33,900 nt of DNA from an uncultured Clostridium sp. (GCA_947647115.1 CANSJB010000005.1:1-33900), one strand, 5' to 3'; positions 1-9,157 are shown, counted from the stretch's first letter. A program made the numbers and translations. The notes: generated by a model not told the origin, from the sequence alone.

Positions 1-1024
1 GTATTACAAAAAGAAGGAGATACAGAAAAAGTAAAAGTACCAGTACCAAAAGGTTTTACAGTATCAGGAGTTACAAGTGAAAATACGATAGATAATGGCC
101 TAGTAATTTATGAAGGGCTAGATGCAGTAACAGATAGTAATGTAGAAACAGCAAGAAATACCAGAAATCAATTTGTATGGGTACCAGTACCAGAGCCAAG
201 TGAGATGTATGGAGTAACAACAGAGGGAAAATATTTAGGAAAGTTATATGATTTTGGAAGTAGCTCATCATCAAAGAACCCACCAGTAGCATATAACTGG
301 ACAGAAACAGAAGGAAAAATAAGTTGGACATCAGCAACTGGATATCGAGAGCCAGATGTAGTAACAGACTATGATAATACAGCAAGTAATTATACAAATG
401 CAGGAATCAAAGATAAGAATGGAAATGCTATCACAACAGCAGAAGAGTTTAAAGCACAATTAGAGGATGAATTTAAAAATATGATAAAAAGTGTCATAAG
501 ATATAAAGGGTTTTATATAGGAAGATATGAAACAGGAAGTTGGCATGCAGAAGATAAAAAAGCAAAAGTAATTAAAAATAATAGTGATATAGTAGCAATA
601 AGCAGTTCAGATAACGAGGCAACCTGGTATGCTTATTATCAAAAAAGTAAAGGCATCGTAGAAGGAAAAACCAGTATGATATGGGGAAGTCAATGGGATG
701 CTTGTATGAAATGGTTTTTAAGTCAAGGAGGAGATAAAGCAACCTATGTAACCAATAGTACAGGAAAAGGAAATTATAGTGGAACAAATGGAAATGCACT
801 TATTCCAACAGGTTCAAATGACGATTATAGTGTTTGTAACATTTATGACATGGCAGGAAATGTATGGGACTGGACGCTAGAAGCCAGCGGCACTGAACAT
901 CGTATGCGTCGGCGGAGGCAATTGTGATAGTGTGGGAACTAAACGTCCAGCTTTTGATAAAATTGATCGCTATCCAACTAACAGTGAAATTTTCATTTGT
1001 TCGCGTTCTGCTTTAATATTGTAA
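1..1024 (+). CDS. FGE/SUMF1-domain protein, 5' partial, needs one +1 frameshift
   Basis: The reading frame is open from the first base, so the N-terminus lies outside the window. Visible landmarks are NQFVWVPVP, GFYIGRYETG, MIWGSQWDA, KGNYSGTNGN and NIYDMAGNVWDWTLEAS, the core of the formylglycine-generating-enzyme/C-type-lectin-like fold common in clostridial surface proteins. Catalytic function is not implied; many such proteins are binding or display proteins. The zero frame stops at 925-927 just after two CGG codons (910-915). Skipping the C at 913 (or at 910) restores the usual ending: R-G-G-N, a variable stretch, then SRSALIL and TAA at 1022-1024. The last ~145 bases are richer in G+C than the rest. 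Family assignment is firm; start and role are unknown. Confidence 0.8.
880..1024 (+). other. Candidate DGR variable region
   Basis: The segment after WTLEAS has clearly different base composition (many C, G and CGY codons) from the A-rich upstream gene. It sits exactly where diversity-generating retroelements diversify FGE/C-lectin-fold proteins. The restored translation keeps the invariant R-G-G and SRSAL positions while the residues between look randomised. No reverse transcriptase or template repeat is in the window, so this is inference. Confidence 0.4.
913..916 (+). other. +1 frameshift site CGG-A
   Basis: In zero frame CGT CGG CGG AGG leads to TGA three codons later. Skipping the C at 913 gives CGG GGA GGC AAT (R-G-G-N), the conserved RGG motif of the family. 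Skipping the C at 910 instead gives the same downstream frame, so the exact position is ambiguous. Confidence 0.6.
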
Positions 1025-1050
1025 TATTGAAATGATTTTATAAATAGAAT

Positions 1051-1087
1051 AAAAAAACTATACAGATTTAAAGCTGTATAGTTTTTT
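1051..1087. terminator. Bidirectional terminator
   Basis: AAAAAACTATACAG pairs with CTGTATAGTTTTTT around an 8-base loop, with A and T tracts on both sides. It lies between the convergent FGE-domain gene and the minus-strand transglycosylase gene and can serve both. Confidence 0.85.
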
Positions 1088-1100
1088 GACATTAATTTTT

Positions 1101-1814
1101 TTATACTTTTGGTTGCATACCTAAAAGTTCATCTGCTTGCTCTTGAGTTAAATACTCATTTTCAACCATGGTAAAAATAACCTTCTTTTGCCTTGATAAA
1201 GTAAGGTTTAAATTAGCAGTAGGAGCATATACACTAGGAGCATTAGGAATACCAGCAAGCATGGTTGCCTCATAAAGTGTCATATCTTTAGCTGGTTTAT
1301 CGAAATAGCCCTGACAAGCTTCTTCTACCCCATAGTAGCCATCACCAAAATAAATTGTATTAATGTAAAACTCTAAAATATCATCTTTTTCATAGCTTTT
1401 TTCTAAGTCAGATGCCATAAATATTTCAGCAATTTTACGATACATAGCATTAGTATCATTAGAAATAAAGTATAAGTTTTTAGCAACTTGCTGCGAAATG
1501 GTACTTCCTCCTTCTAAAAATTGTTTAGAGCGAATATTCGTAACAGTAGCTCTTGCAATAGCAATTAAATCAATAGGCCCATGTTTGTAAAAACGGTGGT
1601 CTTCTACAGAGACGACAGCATTTTTATAACCTACTGGTAAGGTTTCTAAAGCTACATAATTTTTATCCTGTTTTACTTTTTCAATTTTATCACTTAAGCT
1701 AATTGTATCTAAGGCATCTTTATACATACAATAGCCTTGATATACAATAAAACCACCAACTGCTAAACCAATTACTAAAATTAATATTAAAATTCGTACA
1801 ATCCACTTTTTCAT
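1101..1814 (-). CDS. mtgA: Monofunctional peptidoglycan transglycosylase (GT51)
   Basis: 237 residues. An N-terminal membrane anchor (about residues 5-27) is followed by a GT51 glycosyltransferase domain. The signature SVEDHRFYKHG carries the catalytic glutamate, and GGSTISQQVAKNLYF is the second conserved GT51 motif. There is no penicillin-binding transpeptidase domain, so it would polymerise lipid II into glycan strands at the outer face of the membrane without crosslinking them. A GGAGG sequence lies upstream of the ATG. The gene is monocistronic, convergent with the FGE-domain gene and divergent from the MFS transporter. The length fits the family. The symbol is a family label. Confidence 0.9.
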   Translation of the reverse strand: MKKWIVRILILILVIGLAVGGFIVYQGYCMYKDALDTISLSDKIEKVKQDKNYVALETLPVGYKNAVVSVEDHRFYKHGPIDLIAIARATVTNIRSKQFLEGGSTISQQVAKNLYFISNDTNAMYRKIAEIFMASDLEKSYEKDDILEFYINTIYFGDGYYGVEEACQGYFDKPAKDMTLYEATMLAGIPNAPSVYAPTANLNLTLSRQKKVIFTMVENEYLTQEQADELLGMQPKV

Positions 1815-1936
1815 ATTTTCCTATGTTCCTCCTTATATAGTATGTAAAAATATTATGTATTAGTTTTTTATAAATCGTATAATTTTATTATACCATTTTT
1901 ATTTCAAAAAGCTATTAAAATTTTCTTAAATTTCAC

Positions 1937-1966
1937 TTGACATTTTTAGTCAATTTTCTATATAAT
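1937..1966 (+). promoter_or_regulatory. Sigma-A type promoter for the MFS gene
   Basis: TTGACA at 1937-1942, 18-base spacer, TATAAT at 1961-1966, about 70 bases before the start codon. Both hexamers match the consensus. Confidence 0.7.
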
Positions 1967-2035
1967 TTTTAAAGAATATTTTTAAAATTGAAAAGGGTAC
2001 TGTAAAGTACGAATTTAATTTTTAGGTGATAACAA

Positions 2036-3307
2036 TTGGAAACAACAAAAGAAGAACAAAGTAATATACGATTATATCCCATTTATAAAATGATTTCATG
2101 GGATTTACTATTTTATTATTCTATTAACTTTTTATTTTTAACACAGGTAAAAAATATTAGCGCCTCTGATGTATTATTAGGAGAGGCTTTTTATCCGTTG
2201 TTTAAATTTTTGCTGTTAATGCCACTAACTGCTTTGATTGCTAAGATGGGAAAAAGAAAAAGTTTAATTTTTGCCAATTTTGTAAATGCACTTTCTATTT
2301 TTTGTTATCTCATTGCTCAAAACTTTACCTATGTTGTAATTGGTCAATTCTTTTCAGCAATTGCCTTTGATATAAAGGGAATTGCTGAAACAAATTTATT
2401 ATATGATAATCTACCCAAAGGAGAAAATAGGGGAGCCTTATTTTCTAAAATAGATGGCAGAGGGCTTTCATGGTACTATTATATAGATGCTATTACTGCT
2501 ATTGCATCTGGTTTTTTATATGTTGTTAATGGTTATTTGCCTATGGCACTTAGTTTAATATTTTGTTTAATATCTACCTTTTTAGCATTTAAATTTCAAG
2601 ATACAGGAAAAAAAGAGGAAAACCAAATGGCAAATTCTAAAACCTACCTAAAAGACTTAAAACACTCTTTTAAATATATGTTACAATCTGATAGATTAAG
2701 GTATTTGATGTTATTTGGTGCTATTTTTTCAGGGCTGCTATCTACTTTAGTTAGTTTAAGAAGTGGTGTACTTGAGCAAATAGGGGTATCAGAGCAATAT
2801 TTTGGTGTGATATTTGCTATTTTAGGAATGATATCAGGAATTTCTGCTAAAAACCAAGCTAGAATTCATAATCGATATAAAAATAAAACACTGGCTATTT
2901 TAGCTATTCCAACTACCATCTCTTGTATATTTATTGGCTTTTTTGCCTTGGGGAATTTTCCTTTTATGATTATGGTTACTTTAATGTTACTCATGTTTTT
3001 AATACACTATATTGCAAGGGCACCTTTTTATACTTTAATTAAAAGGTATTTAAATAATTTTACAACCTCTTCTTTAAGGGATAAAATAAGCTCTACTTAT
3101 AATTTAATAGAAAGTATTACAAGAGCAATCATTGCATTAATTGCTTCTAAGTTATTAAACATGACAACACCATCTAGTACGATTATGGTAGTAGGGTGTA
3201 TTATTACCATTGCAGCTGTATTATTGCTAGACAAAATGAGCCATAAAGTAGGGTTAAAGCCAGAAGAATACAAAAAAAGTGAAATTGAATTTTTAGAAAT
3301 AAAATAG
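2036..3307 (+). CDS. MFS-type transporter
   Basis: 423 residues with about 10-12 hydrophobic segments spread over the whole length and a short positively charged loop after the second helix (AKMGKRKS), the usual MFS loop 2-3 position. The central loop (about residues 190-215) is hydrophilic, separating two six-helix halves. The start is TTG, preceded by AGGTGAT; no in-frame ATG lies nearby. It has its own promoter and no obvious operon partner. Substrate cannot be predicted. A drug or small-solute exporter of the uncharacterised clostridial MFS type is the best guess. Confidence 0.75.
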   Translation: METTKEEQSNIRLYPIYKMISWDLLFYYSINFLFLTQVKNISASDVLLGEAFYPLFKFLLLMPLTALIAKMGKRKSLIFANFVNALSIFCYLIAQNFTYVVIGQFFSAIAFDIKGIAETNLLYDNLPKGENRGALFSKIDGRGLSWYYYIDAITAIASGFLYVVNGYLPMALSLIFCLISTFLAFKFQDTGKKEENQMANSKTYLKDLKHSFKYMLQSDRLRYLMLFGAIFSGLLSTLVSLRSGVLEQIGVSEQYFGVIFAILGMISGISAKNQARIHNRYKNKTLAILAIPTTISCIFIGFFALGNFPFMIMVTLMLLMFLIHYIARAPFYTLIKRYLNNFTTSSLRDKISSTYNLIESITRAIIALIASKLLNMTTPSSTIMVVGCIITIAAVLLLDKMSHKVGLKPEEYKKSEIEFLEIK

Positions 3308-3316
3308 GAAAATCAA

Positions 3317-3345
3317 TTGACAAATTTTATAACTTAATAGATAAT
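3317..3345 (+). promoter_or_regulatory. Putative sigma-A promoter for glgP
   Basis: TTGACA at 3317-3322, 17-base spacer, GATAAT at 3340-3345, 57 bases before the glgP start. The minus-35 is perfect; the minus-10 has one mismatch. Confidence 0.5.
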
Positions 3346-3402
3346 AAAGTAAGAAAAAATTACTTACAAAGGATATAGAAAAATACTAAGGAGGAATTTA
3401 CA

Positions 3403-5967
3403 ATGTATGTATTTAATCGCATTACAGTAAACCCACAATTACCAAAAAGAATTGAAAAATTATCAGAAATTAGTTATAACCTTTGGTGGTCTTGGAACAC
3501 AGAATTTTTAAGGTTGTTTAAGCAATTAGATATTGATTTATGGGAAAGAGTAGGTAAAAACCCAGTTAAATTTTTAAAATTAGTAACACAAGAAAAGCTA
3601 GAAGAAGCTTTGCAAAATGCAGAGTTTTTAAAAGCATATGATAAGGTAGTAGCTAATTTTGAAGATTATACCAATAGCAAAAATACATGGTTTGCTAAAA
3701 AATATGCCAATAATCGTAGCAATTTAATTGCGTACTTTTCAGCAGAGTATGGGCTTGACCAAGTGCTTCCTATCTACTCAGGTGGACTTGGTATTTTATC
3801 AGGTGACCATTTAAAATCAGCAAGTGATTTAGGAATACCACTAGTAGCAATAGGGTTATTATATAAAAATGGCTATTTTCACCAAAAAATAAATGGTAAC
3901 GGTGTACAAGAAACCGAATATTATAATATTGATGTAGAAAACTTGCCATTAACGAAAGTAAAAGACTGTAATGGGGAAGATATTTTAGTTAGTATACAAC
4001 TACCAAAAAAGAAACTATATTTAAAAGCTTGGAAAGTAAAGGTAGGTAGAGTAGAATTATATTTATTAGATTCAGACTTAGAAGAAAATTTGCCAGAATA
4101 CCGTGAAATAACCAAAACCCTTTATGGTGGTGACCAAGAAATGAGAATTAAACAAGAAATTGTACTTGGTCAAGGTGGAGTAGCAATGCTAAAAGCACTA
4201 GGCTATAAACCAACTGTATATCATATGAATGAGGGACATTCTTCTTTCCTTATTCTAGAACTTATTTATAGTTTAATGAAGGAAAAGAAAATATCTTTTA
4301 ATTTAGCAAGAGATATTGTATCTTCTCAAACTGTATTTACAACTCATACACCAGTTCCAGCTGGTAATGATATTTTTCCACTTAGTTTAGTAGAAACCTA
4401 TTTCAAAGGTTTTTGGGATAAATTAGGTATTACAAAACAAGAATTTTTACAAATGGGGATGAAACCACAAGCACCATTAGATAATGGTTTTAATATGGGA
4501 ATATTAGCTTTAAAAGTAGCTGGAAAGAAAAATGGTGTAAGCAAACTACATGGGGCTGTTTCAAGAGAACTATTTGGTGAAGTTTGGCCAGATATTGCAG
4601 CAAATGAGTCACCTATTACTTATGTTACCAATGGAATTCATACTTGCTCATGGCTTGCTCCAAATTTGAAAAAGTTATATAATAAATATCTAATTCCTTA
4701 TTGGCAAGATAAAATTTATGATGATGAAGTATGGAAAAAAATAGTGGATATACCAAATAAAGAACTATGGCAAGCACATCAAGATAGAAAAGTTAAAATG
4801 CTAGAAATGGTAAAAAATAATACGATTGAACGTTTAAGAAGAAGCGGATATCCATATCATGAAATTATGAATATGGTTTCTTGTTTAGACCCAAATGCAC
4901 TAACTATCGGTTTTGCAAGAAGATTTGCAACTTATAAAAGAGCTACTTTAATATTTAAAGATTTAGAAAGAATTACACAAATTTTGAATAATCAAAATCG
5001 TAAGGTGCAAATCATTTTTGCAGGTAAAGCACATCCAGCAGATAAAGAAGGGCAAGACTTAATTAAATATATTCATGAAATTTCTATGAAACCACAATTT
5101 AAAGGTAAAATATTTATTCTAGAAAATTATAACATTGCTATGTCAAGCTATTTAATTAGTGGTGTAGATGTATGGCTTAATACTCCAAGAAGACCAATGG
5201 AAGCATCTGGTACGAGTGGACAAAAAGCATCTGTTAATGGTGTTATAAACTTTAGTATATTAGATGGTTGGTGGGCAGAAGGCTATAATAGTAAAAATGG
5301 CTGGATGATAGGACAAAACACAGAATATCCAGACTATGAAACACAAGATAGAGCCGATAGCCAAAGTATTTATGATACCTTAGAAAATAAAATTATTCCA
5401 ATGTATTATGATAAAGATCAAAATGGTGTATCTGTTAAATGGATGCAATATATGAAAGAATCAATAGCCTCTACTGGTGGTAAATATAGTACCTCTAGAA
5501 TGCTTACAGACTATGTAGATAAATTATATATGCCACTTTGCAATTTATATAATAATTACTATACTGACTTAGAAAGAGTAGGAGAATTTACAAAATGGAA
5601 AGAAAATGTATGTAATAATTGGGATAAAATAGACATTATGCAAGAAAACAATTTAGATAATATTACAATGGATGCTGGAAATAATATTGAAGTAAGATGT
5701 AGTATTAAGTTGCCAAATATTAAAGAAGAAAATATAGAAGTGCAAGTATACTATGGCAGAATTGATGACAATGGAGTAGTAGATGATATTAGTATTATCC
5801 CAATGGAATTAGAAAGTACTAATGAAGAAGAAAGAACCTATACTTATCAGGCAAAAGTTAACTTGGTAAATGGTGGAAATTATGGATATACCTTCAGAGT
5901 AATGCCAAAACATGAAATGATATTAGATAAAGAAAACCTAAATTTAATTAAGTGGATTACAAAATAA
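3403..5967 (+). CDS. glgP: Glycogen/maltodextrin phosphorylase
   Basis: 854 residues, the alpha-glucan phosphorylase type with the N-terminal DUF3417-like helical domain (SYNLWWSWN near residue 30). The enzyme releases glucose-1-phosphate from glycogen or maltodextrin using phosphate and pyridoxal phosphate. AYFSAEYGLD, YSGGLGILSGDHLKSASDLG, HMNEGHSS and TTHTPVPAGND are typical of the active-site regions. RRPMEASGTSGQKASVNG holds the likely PLP lysine, K608. A strong AAGGAGG precedes the ATG. With pyk next and pgi at the end of the window it feeds stored glycogen into glycolysis. Glycogen is commonly laid down by clostridia before sporulation. Confidence 0.95.
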   Translation: MYVFNRITVNPQLPKRIEKLSEISYNLWWSWNTEFLRLFKQLDIDLWERVGKNPVKFLKLVTQEKLEEALQNAEFLKAYDKVVANFEDYTNSKNTWFAKKYANNRSNLIAYFSAEYGLDQVLPIYSGGLGILSGDHLKSASDLGIPLVAIGLLYKNGYFHQKINGNGVQETEYYNIDVENLPLTKVKDCNGEDILVSIQLPKKKLYLKAWKVKVGRVELYLLDSDLEENLPEYREITKTLYGGDQEMRIKQEIVLGQGGVAMLKALGYKPTVYHMNEGHSSFLILELIYSLMKEKKISFNLARDIVSSQTVFTTHTPVPAGNDIFPLSLVETYFKGFWDKLGITKQEFLQMGMKPQAPLDNGFNMGILALKVAGKKNGVSKLHGAVSRELFGEVWPDIAANESPITYVTNGIHTCSWLAPNLKKLYNKYLIPYWQDKIYDDEVWKKIVDIPNKELWQAHQDRKVKMLEMVKNNTIERLRRSGYPYHEIMNMVSCLDPNALTIGFARRFATYKRATLIFKDLERITQILNNQNRKVQIIFAGKAHPADKEGQDLIKYIHEISMKPQFKGKIFILENYNIAMSSYLISGVDVWLNTPRRPMEASGTSGQKASVNGVINFSILDGWWAEGYNSKNGWMIGQNTEYPDYETQDRADSQSIYDTLENKIIPMYYDKDQNGVSVKWMQYMKESIASTGGKYSTSRMLTDYVDKLYMPLCNLYNNYYTDLERVGEFTKWKENVCNNWDKIDIMQENNLDNITMDAGNNIEVRCSIKLPNIKEENIEVQVYYGRIDDNGVVDDISIIPMELESTNEEERTYTYQAKVNLVNGGNYGYTFRVMPKHEMILDKENLNLIKWITK

Positions 5968-5975
5968 CAAATGAA

Positions 5976-6022
5976 AAAAGCATTATAATTATCTTTTTTT
6001 AGAAGATGTTATAATGCTTTTG
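5976..6022 (+). terminator. Intergenic hairpin between glgP and pyk
   Basis: AAAAGCATTATAA (5977-5989) pairs perfectly with TTATAATGCTTTT (6009-6021). The T run after the stem is short, so it may be a weak terminator or attenuator allowing read-through into pyk. Confidence 0.6.
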
Positions 6023-6053
6023 AACCCCAAAATAGTTACAAGGAGGAATAAAC

Positions 6054-7488
6054 ATGAAAAAAACAAAAATTATTTGTACATTAGGACCAGCAGTAGATGA
6101 CCCTACTGTTTTAGAAAATTTAATTTTGGCAGGAATGGATGTTGCTAGAATTAATTTTTCTCATGGAAATTATAAAGACCAAGAACCAAGAATAGAAAAC
6201 TTTAAAAAGGTCAGAGAAAAAACAGGAAAGCCAGTAGCGCTGCTGTTAGACACAAAAGGACCTGAAATTAGAATAGGAAAATTTGAAACAGGTAAAATAG
6301 TATTAAATCCCGGTGATATTTTTACTTTAGTAAACGAAGAAATTTTAGGAAATCAAGAAAAAGTTTGTATTACCTATAAAAACTTACATAATGAAGTAGA
6401 AGTAGGTACTAGTATTTTAATCAATGATGGACTTATTAAAATAGAAGTAATGCAAATTAAGGGAACAGATATTATATGCAAAGTAATAGATGGAGGGGAA
6501 TTAACCAATACAAAAAGTATTAACATACCAGGGATGGAAATTAATTTGCCAAGTCCAACAGATAAAGATATAGAAGATATTATCTTTGGTATTCATGCTG
6601 GCTTTGATTATATTGCAGCTTCTTTTGTACGTACAGCTCAAGATGTATTAAATATTAAAAAAGTATTACAAGAAAATGGTGGAGAACATATTAAAATTAT
6701 TTCTAAAATAGAAAATAGGCAGGGAATTGATAATTTTGATAGTATTTTAGAAGTTTCTGATGGCATTATGGTAGCTAGAGGAGATTTAGGAGTAGAAATT
6801 CCGATGGAAGAAGTGCCTATTTGTCAAAAAGAATTTATAGCTAAGTGCAATAAGGCTGGTAAACCAGTTATTATAGCAACACAAATGTTAGAATCTATGA
6901 TTCACAGCCCAAGACCAACAAGGGCTGAGGTAAGTGATGTAGCAAATGCAGTATATGATATGTCTAGTTGTATAATGTTGTCACGGAGAGTCAGCAGCAG
7001 GGGAATACCCAGTAGAATGTGTACAAACAATGGTAAAAATATGTGAGTCAATTGAAAGTTCTATTAAGTATTGGAAAAGATTTAAGAAAAAAGAGCGTAA
7101 TTGTGAAAATGCAGATTATGAATATAACTTAAATTACTCTACTTGTTCTACAGCAATGGACCTATGTGCAAAAGCTATTTTTGCTTATACAGATACAGGA
7201 AGAACTGCTAAAATGATAGCAGGTTTTATGCCACAATGCCCAATTTATGTTATTACCTCTAATAAAGAAATAGACAGGCAATTATCTATGGTATGGAATA
7301 CCTATACCATTTTAGTAGAGGCAAAAGATAGCATTGATGAAATGATAGATGATGGTATTAAAATAGCCAAAGAAAAACAATATATAGAACCAGGAGATAT
7401 TGTTGTAATTGCAGGAGGTGCTTCTATTTTAGCAGGACATAAACATGCTAAATTAAATAAAACAATTGGAGGAGTACTAAAGGTTTAA
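6054..7488 (+). CDS. pyk: Pyruvate kinase, intact only with a +1 frameshift
   Basis: With one skipped base the product is 477 residues, the normal single-domain-set length. The N-terminal part shows [19 protein letters not shown], the catalytic lysine region ISKIENRQG and [12 protein letters not shown]. The C-terminal part shows an allosteric-type domain ending in VVIAGG. The zero frame runs into TGA at 7044-7046 after an in-frame CGG at 6984. Skipping C6984 turns the residues there into [14 protein letters not shown], matching the conserved MLSGETA.G.YP motif, with Gly311 as the restored residue. A glycolytic enzyme is unlikely to be dead, so either the ribosome shifts here or the sequence carries an error. 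RBS AAGGAGG; followed by a strong terminator. Confidence 0.92.
6984..6987 (+). other. +1 frameshift site CGG-A in pyk
   Basis: Zero frame TCA CGG AGA; restored frame TCA (C) GGA GAG gives S-G-E of the invariant LSGE motif. The zero-frame stop lies 20 codons downstream. Confidence 0.7.
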
Positions 7489-7507
7489 ACATAATATTGC
7501 TAATAAT

Positions 7508-7560
7508 AAAAAGCTTGTTCTAACAAAAAAAGACAGAGCAGGCTTTTTCTTTGTTTTTTG
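7508..7560 (+). terminator. Terminator after pyk
   Basis: AAAAAGCTTGTTCT (7508-7521) pairs with AGAGCAGGCTTTTT (7535-7548), including two G-U pairs, followed by a T-rich tract. Confidence 0.85.
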
Positions 7561-7562
7561 AC

Positions 7563-7589
7563 ACATTTTTTTACTTTTTGTCATAAAAT
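7563..7589 (+). promoter_or_regulatory. Possible mother-cell sigma (E/K) promoter of cotJ operon
   Basis: CATAAAAT at 7582-7589 resembles the sigma-E/sigma-K minus-10 (CATAnnnT). An ACATTT/ACAC stretch at 7561-7568 lies at about the right distance for a minus-35. The match is weak, but the genes downstream are spore-coat genes. Confidence 0.35.
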
Positions 7590-7624
7590 GTAGTATAAAC
7601 TAAAAATAAGGAGGAAAATAAAGC

Positions 7625-8023
7625 ATGTTTAATAGGTATAGAAAATGTTGTTGTCAAAACCATTATAATCCAGAAGTAATTGAAACAATATGTAATCATG
7701 TAGGCGTAAATGCTGAATATGCCCAAGCAAATACTATGGGTTGTGGTTGTGGCTGTGGTTGTGGTTGTAACAATAGCAATGATACAATGGACTGTGGATG
7801 TGGCTTTGATGAAGAGCCAAGTGTATTTCCATTAAATCCAATGCTTGCACAAAGTTATGTTCCAATACAAGAAATGGATAAAACTTTTACACCATGTTGT
7901 GGCTTAAAAATGGGAACTATTTTTCCAGAATTAGTAAGCCCCTATATGCCAGGTCAAAGTATTATGGAAAATGAATATTTAAGAAATACAAATAAAATTG
8001 GGGAGGGATGTAATAAATGTTAG
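7625..8023 (+). CDS. cotJA: Spore coat protein CotJA, cysteine-rich
   Basis: 132 residues. The C-terminal half carries the CotJA core (LAQSYVPIQEMDKTF then GTIFPELVSPYMPGQS). The N-terminal extension is unusually cysteine-rich, with a Cys-Gly repeat of ten residues (CGCGCGCGCN) and a CCC near the start, about 15 cysteines in all. This suggests crosslinking or metal binding in the coat; CotJA of Bacillus lacks this extension. First gene of the cotJABC operon, with AAGGAGG before the ATG and a 7-base overlap with cotJB. Confidence 0.85.
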   Translation: MFNRYRKCCCQNHYNPEVIETICNHVGVNAEYAQANTMGCGCGCGCGCNNSNDTMDCGCGFDEEPSVFPLNPMLAQSYVPIQEMDKTFTPCCGLKMGTIFPELVSPYMPGQSIMENEYLRNTNKIGEGCNKC

Positions 8024-8460
8024 GTTCTGATAATGAAAATAGACATTGTGGCTGCATGGGAAATAATTTAGCAGATTGTGACTGTAACTATGCTCCTCAA
8101 GGAATTAATGCTGCATTTGGATATAATACAGCAGCTATGAAAGAGCAAGACAATAATTGTGGTTGCAATTGTGGATGTGAGCAAGAGCATGAACAATGTT
8201 GTGATGAAAAAGCAAGAATAAGAGAAGAAATGATTGGGGAAATTAAATGTTTGAATTTTGCAATTATTGAATTAGGCTTATATTTAAATACCCATCATGA
8301 TGATCAAAAAGCAATTTGTTTGCATAAGGAATATTGTAGACAATTAAAAGAGTTAAAAGATAAATATCAAAGAATTTATGGACCATTAAGTATTTACTAT
8401 CCATGTAATAAATGGAGATGGCTAGAAGAACCATGGCCATGGGAAGGAGGAATGAAGTAA
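8017..8460 (+). CDS. cotJB: Spore coat protein CotJB, cysteine-rich
   Basis: 147 residues. The CotJB domain occupies the C-terminal half: LGLYLNTHHDDQKA, a helical middle, then YGPLSIYYPCNKWRWLEEPW ending in PWE. As in the upstream gene there is an extra N-terminal region rich in Cys, Asn and Gly (CGCNCGCE). Its ATG overlaps the end of cotJA, and a GGGAGGG sequence inside cotJA is the RBS. The stop is directly followed by cotJC. A component of the inner coat CotJ complex with the catalase-like CotJC. Confidence 0.88.
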   Translation: MLGSDNENRHCGCMGNNLADCDCNYAPQGINAAFGYNTAAMKEQDNNCGCNCGCEQEHEQCCDEKARIREEMIGEIKCLNFAIIELGLYLNTHHDDQKAICLHKEYCRQLKELKDKYQRIYGPLSIYYPCNKWRWLEEPWPWEGGMK

Positions 8461-8461
8461 T

Positions 8462-8668
8462 ATGTGGACTTATAATAAGGTATTAGAATACCCAGTAAAA
8501 ATAAAATGCCCTAATGCAAAACTTGCAAAATTTATTATATCTCAGTATGGTGGACCAGATGGAGAACTTGCAGCTTCTCTTAGATATTTGAGTCAAAGAT
8601 TTGGTATGCCAGACCAAATTGCAAAAGCAACTTTAAATGATATTGGAACTGAAGAATTAGCTCTATGA
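8462..8668 (+). pseudogene. cotJC: cotJC piece 1 of 3 (N-terminal, interrupted gene)
   Basis: 67 residues of the manganese-catalase-like coat protein CotJC: KLAKFIISQYGGPDGELAAS, LRYLSQRFGMPD, then DIGTEELA. The gene breaks off in the conserved GTEELA segment, and the frame closes two codons later in foreign sequence. The missing middle (12004-12129) and C-terminal part (15394-15747) lie further downstream on the same strand and in order. GGAGG inside cotJB is the RBS. This is an interrupted rather than decayed gene: no inactivating change is seen in any piece. Joined product 216 residues. Confidence 0.92.
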
Positions 8669-8676
8669 TGTTGTCA
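8645..8676 (+). other. Left attachment site of element 1 (attL1)
   Basis: The coding strand GGAAC(T)GAAGAA(T)TAGC recurs at 12004-12020 as GGAAC(A)GAAGAA(C)TAGC. The element-side arm ATGATGTTGTCA (8665-8676) is the near inverted copy of TGACATCATCAT at 11992-12003. The symmetry centre of the joined arms falls on GA (8654-8655) inside GAAGAA. Confidence 0.75.
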
Positions 8677-8711
8677 ATAGCTAAAGACATTAATTACAAA
8701 TTAGCTATTGA
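8674..8711. repeat. 11-bp inverted repeat next to attL1
   Basis: TCAATAGCTAA (8674-8684) and TTAGCTATTGA (8701-8711) are perfect inverted copies around a 16-base loop, directly adjoining the recombination arm. Could be an accessory recombinase/RDF site or a terminator-like hairpin. Confidence 0.6.
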
Positions 8712-8734
8712 CTGTAAAATGTTATATTAATGAA

Positions 8735-8763
8735 TTTACAATTTTATGTAAATATGTTATAAT
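8735..8763 (+). promoter_or_regulatory. Sigma-A type promoter of the element 1 cargo gene
   Basis: TTTACA (8735-8740), 17-base spacer, TATAAT (8758-8763). A 16-bp palindrome CTTGCTAATTAGCAAG (8795-8810) lies in the leader between promoter and start codon, a possible operator. Confidence 0.6.
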
Positions 8764-8826
8764 TTAATAGTACCTAAAATTTTTTGTTTCAAATCTTGCT
8801 AATTAGCAAGTAGAAAGGGTGACATA

Positions 8827-9141
8827 ATGATTAAATGCATGCCCATTGTAACAGCTTTTGATAATCGTAAAATGGCTATCCATGTAGTTATTGTGGATAC
8901 CAACCTTAGCCCTGATACCAGTTATCCTACATATGGTGGTGGTCATCTTGCCATTGGAAAAAAGGTTGGCGAAGCAAGTTTAATAATGCAGAATTGTAGA
9001 GAGATATGGGAGCACACGGATACTGATATCATGTATCTTGGGGGATATCGGTATGATGGTAAAGAGTTTACTGTAGAAATAGAAGAAAGTATCGAAGAGG
9101 CATGTGTCGAGGCAGCTAAGGAAATTTGGTTTCGGGGATAG
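8827..9141 (+). CDS. Unknown cargo protein of element 1
   Basis: 104 residues, function not recognised. It has no membrane segment or signal peptide; the C-terminal third is acidic (EFTVEIEESIEEACVEAAKE). The RBS-like AAAGGGTGA precedes the ATG. Codon use is richer in C and G at third positions than in the neighbours, and it contains two in-frame CGG codons (9049, 9133) that must be read without a frameshift. This contrasts with the chromosomal genes here and suggests recent transfer. The gene overlaps its own terminator. Confidence 0.7.
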   Translation: MIKCMPIVTAFDNRKMAIHVVIVDTNLSPDTSYPTYGGGHLAIGKKVGEASLIMQNCREIWEHTDTDIMYLGGYRYDGKEFTVEIEESIEEACVEAAKEIWFRG

Positions 9142-9157
9142 CAATATCCCCGTTTAT
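9133..9157 (+). terminator. Terminator overlapping the cargo gene stop
   Basis: CGGGGATA (9133-9140) and TATCCCCG (9145-9152) form a perfect 8-bp stem with a 4-base loop, followed by TTTATAATT. Confidence 0.75.

Noticed and set aside
8674-8711. CRISPR-like or transposon inverted repeat at the element end
   Set aside because: Only one pair, no repeats in series and no matching copy at the other end of element 1.
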